Made by a program: the position numbers and the translations under genes. The notes below the pieces were generated by a model. That model was given only the letters and a program-made list of their open reading frames with translations. It was not told the origin of the DNA and did no database searches. Positions 5,057 to 5,554 of a DNA stretch of 5,554 bases are shown here, piece after piece. This DNA comes from Clostridiaceae bacterium (GTDB taxonomy: Bacteria > Bacillota > Clostridia > Oscillospirales > Acutalibacteraceae): positions 1 through 5,554 of the forward strand of contig CAJGCX010000111.1 in the NCBI GenBank assembly GCA_904501895.1, read 5' to 3'. Every line of letters begins with the position of its first letter. Position 1 is the stretch's first letter.

Positions 5057-5554
5057 GTGCAGAAAATCGCTGTAATCGGTGGCGGCGCATCAGGACTTGC
5101 CTGTGCAATTGAAATTATGCACACCGTTAAGGATAGAGATGAGGTTAAGGTTACTGTTTTTGAAAAGCTTGCACGTGTTGGTAAGAAAATTCTTGTAACA
5201 GGTAATGGAAGATGTAACCTTACAAACACTAATGCTATTGATAGTGGCTTTCGTGGTGATGTGGATTTTGCAAAATTTGTGCTTAATAAATACACACCTG
5301 AAAGCAACATAAAATTCTTCAATAATTTGGGCCTTTACACAAGAGAGGAAGACGAGGGCAGAGTTTATCCTCTGTCAAATCAAGCTTCTTCTGTCCTTGA
5401 TGTATTGCGTTTTGAATGTGCAAGATTAGGTATTGAAACTGTTTGTGATTATAACGCTGTGCATTTGAAATCAGTTTTCAATGGTGTTGTGAATAAATTA
5501 GTTATCAATAATCGTGACAGATTCGATTATGTGGTTGTTGCAGCAGGTGGTAAG
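5057..5554 (+). CDS. HI0933/YhiN (BaiN)-family FAD-binding flavoprotein, N-terminal part (3' truncated by the window)
   Basis: The frame is open for 166 codons from GTG 5057 to the window edge. The N-terminus KIAVIGGGASGLACAIEI is a Rossmann FAD-binding loop (GGGASG at residues 8-13), with Glu36 in VTVFEK as the expected ribose-binding acid. It is followed by the family hallmark RVGKKILVTGNGRCNLTN (40-57), in which TGNGRCNLTN is diagnostic of HI0933-like proteins. GRVYPLSNQASSVLDVL starts at residue 101, and VVVAAGGK at the edge corresponds to the second FAD-contact strand. Members are about 400 residues, so over half is missing. The family is annotated variously as aminoacetone oxidase-like, as BaiN, or as a NAD(P)/FAD-dependent oxidoreductase. 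The true substrate is poorly established. No ATG start fits: GTG has an upstream AGGTG and the glycine loop begins where expected. It is co-transcribed with the DtxR-type regulator, separated by 3 bases. Confidence 0.92.
   Translation, partial: MQKIAVIGGGASGLACAIEIMHTVKDRDEVKVTVFEKLARVGKKILVTGNGRCNLTNTNAIDSGFRGDVDFAKFVLNKYTPESNIKFFNNLGLYTREEDEGRVYPLSNQASSVLDVLRFECARLGIETVCDYNAVHLKSVFNGVVNKLVINNRDRFDYVVVAAGGK

Noticed and set aside
5026..5322. Minus-strand open frame of 98 codons at the regulator/flavoprotein junction
   Set aside because: It is antisense to the conserved GGGASG and GNGRCNLTN coding region of the flavoprotein.
1..5554. Mobile element, CRISPR array, tRNA/rRNA or riboswitch
   Set aside because: No transposase or integrase, terminal inverted repeats, spaced direct repeats or RNA-gene sequences are visible, and the intergenic gaps are about 115 bases or shorter, leaving little room for a riboswitch.

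Overview
The window looks like chromosomal DNA from a low-GC anaerobic Firmicute, most likely class Clostridia (Ruminococcus- or Oscillospiraceae-like). The evidence is AT-rich intergenic DNA, strong Shine-Dalgarno sites close to GGAGGTGA, sigma-A-type promoters, hairpins with GNRA or UUCG loops followed by T-runs, and the protein families present. The genus assignment is inference. There are no mobile elements, CRISPR arrays, tRNAs or rRNAs. I see accessory metabolic and regulatory genes rather than a clear new multi-gene system.

Layout. (1) 1-210: the 3' end of tuf (elongation factor Tu) and its strong terminator. (2) 269-2960, plus strand: an FAD-dependent oxidoreductase with a C-terminal Rieske [2Fe-2S] domain, then a membrane-anchored serine hydrolase of the beta-lactamase/PBP4 class C type. 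The second gene appears to have its own promoter buried in the 3' end of the first. (3) 2971-3001: a hairpin terminator between convergent genes. (4) 3028-4065, minus strand: a membrane-anchored alpha/beta hydrolase. (5) 4066-4179: a compact divergent promoter region in which a palindrome covers the -35 boxes of both the hydrolase and an XRE-family regulator (4180-4548). (6) 4558-4582: the terminator of the regulator gene. (7) 4596-5554: a DtxR/MntR-family metalloregulator with an inverted repeat around its -35 box, followed 3 bases later by a GTG-started HI0933/YhiN-family flavoprotein that runs off the window.

How the genes may work together. The XRE regulator probably represses itself and the divergent hydrolase through the shared palindrome. 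The DtxR-type regulator is probably autoregulated by Fe or Mn, and its transcript also covers the flavoprotein, so that enzyme may be metal-responsive. The FAD-Rieske protein and the serine hydrolase lie in tandem without a terminator between them, but nothing in the sequences links their chemistry.
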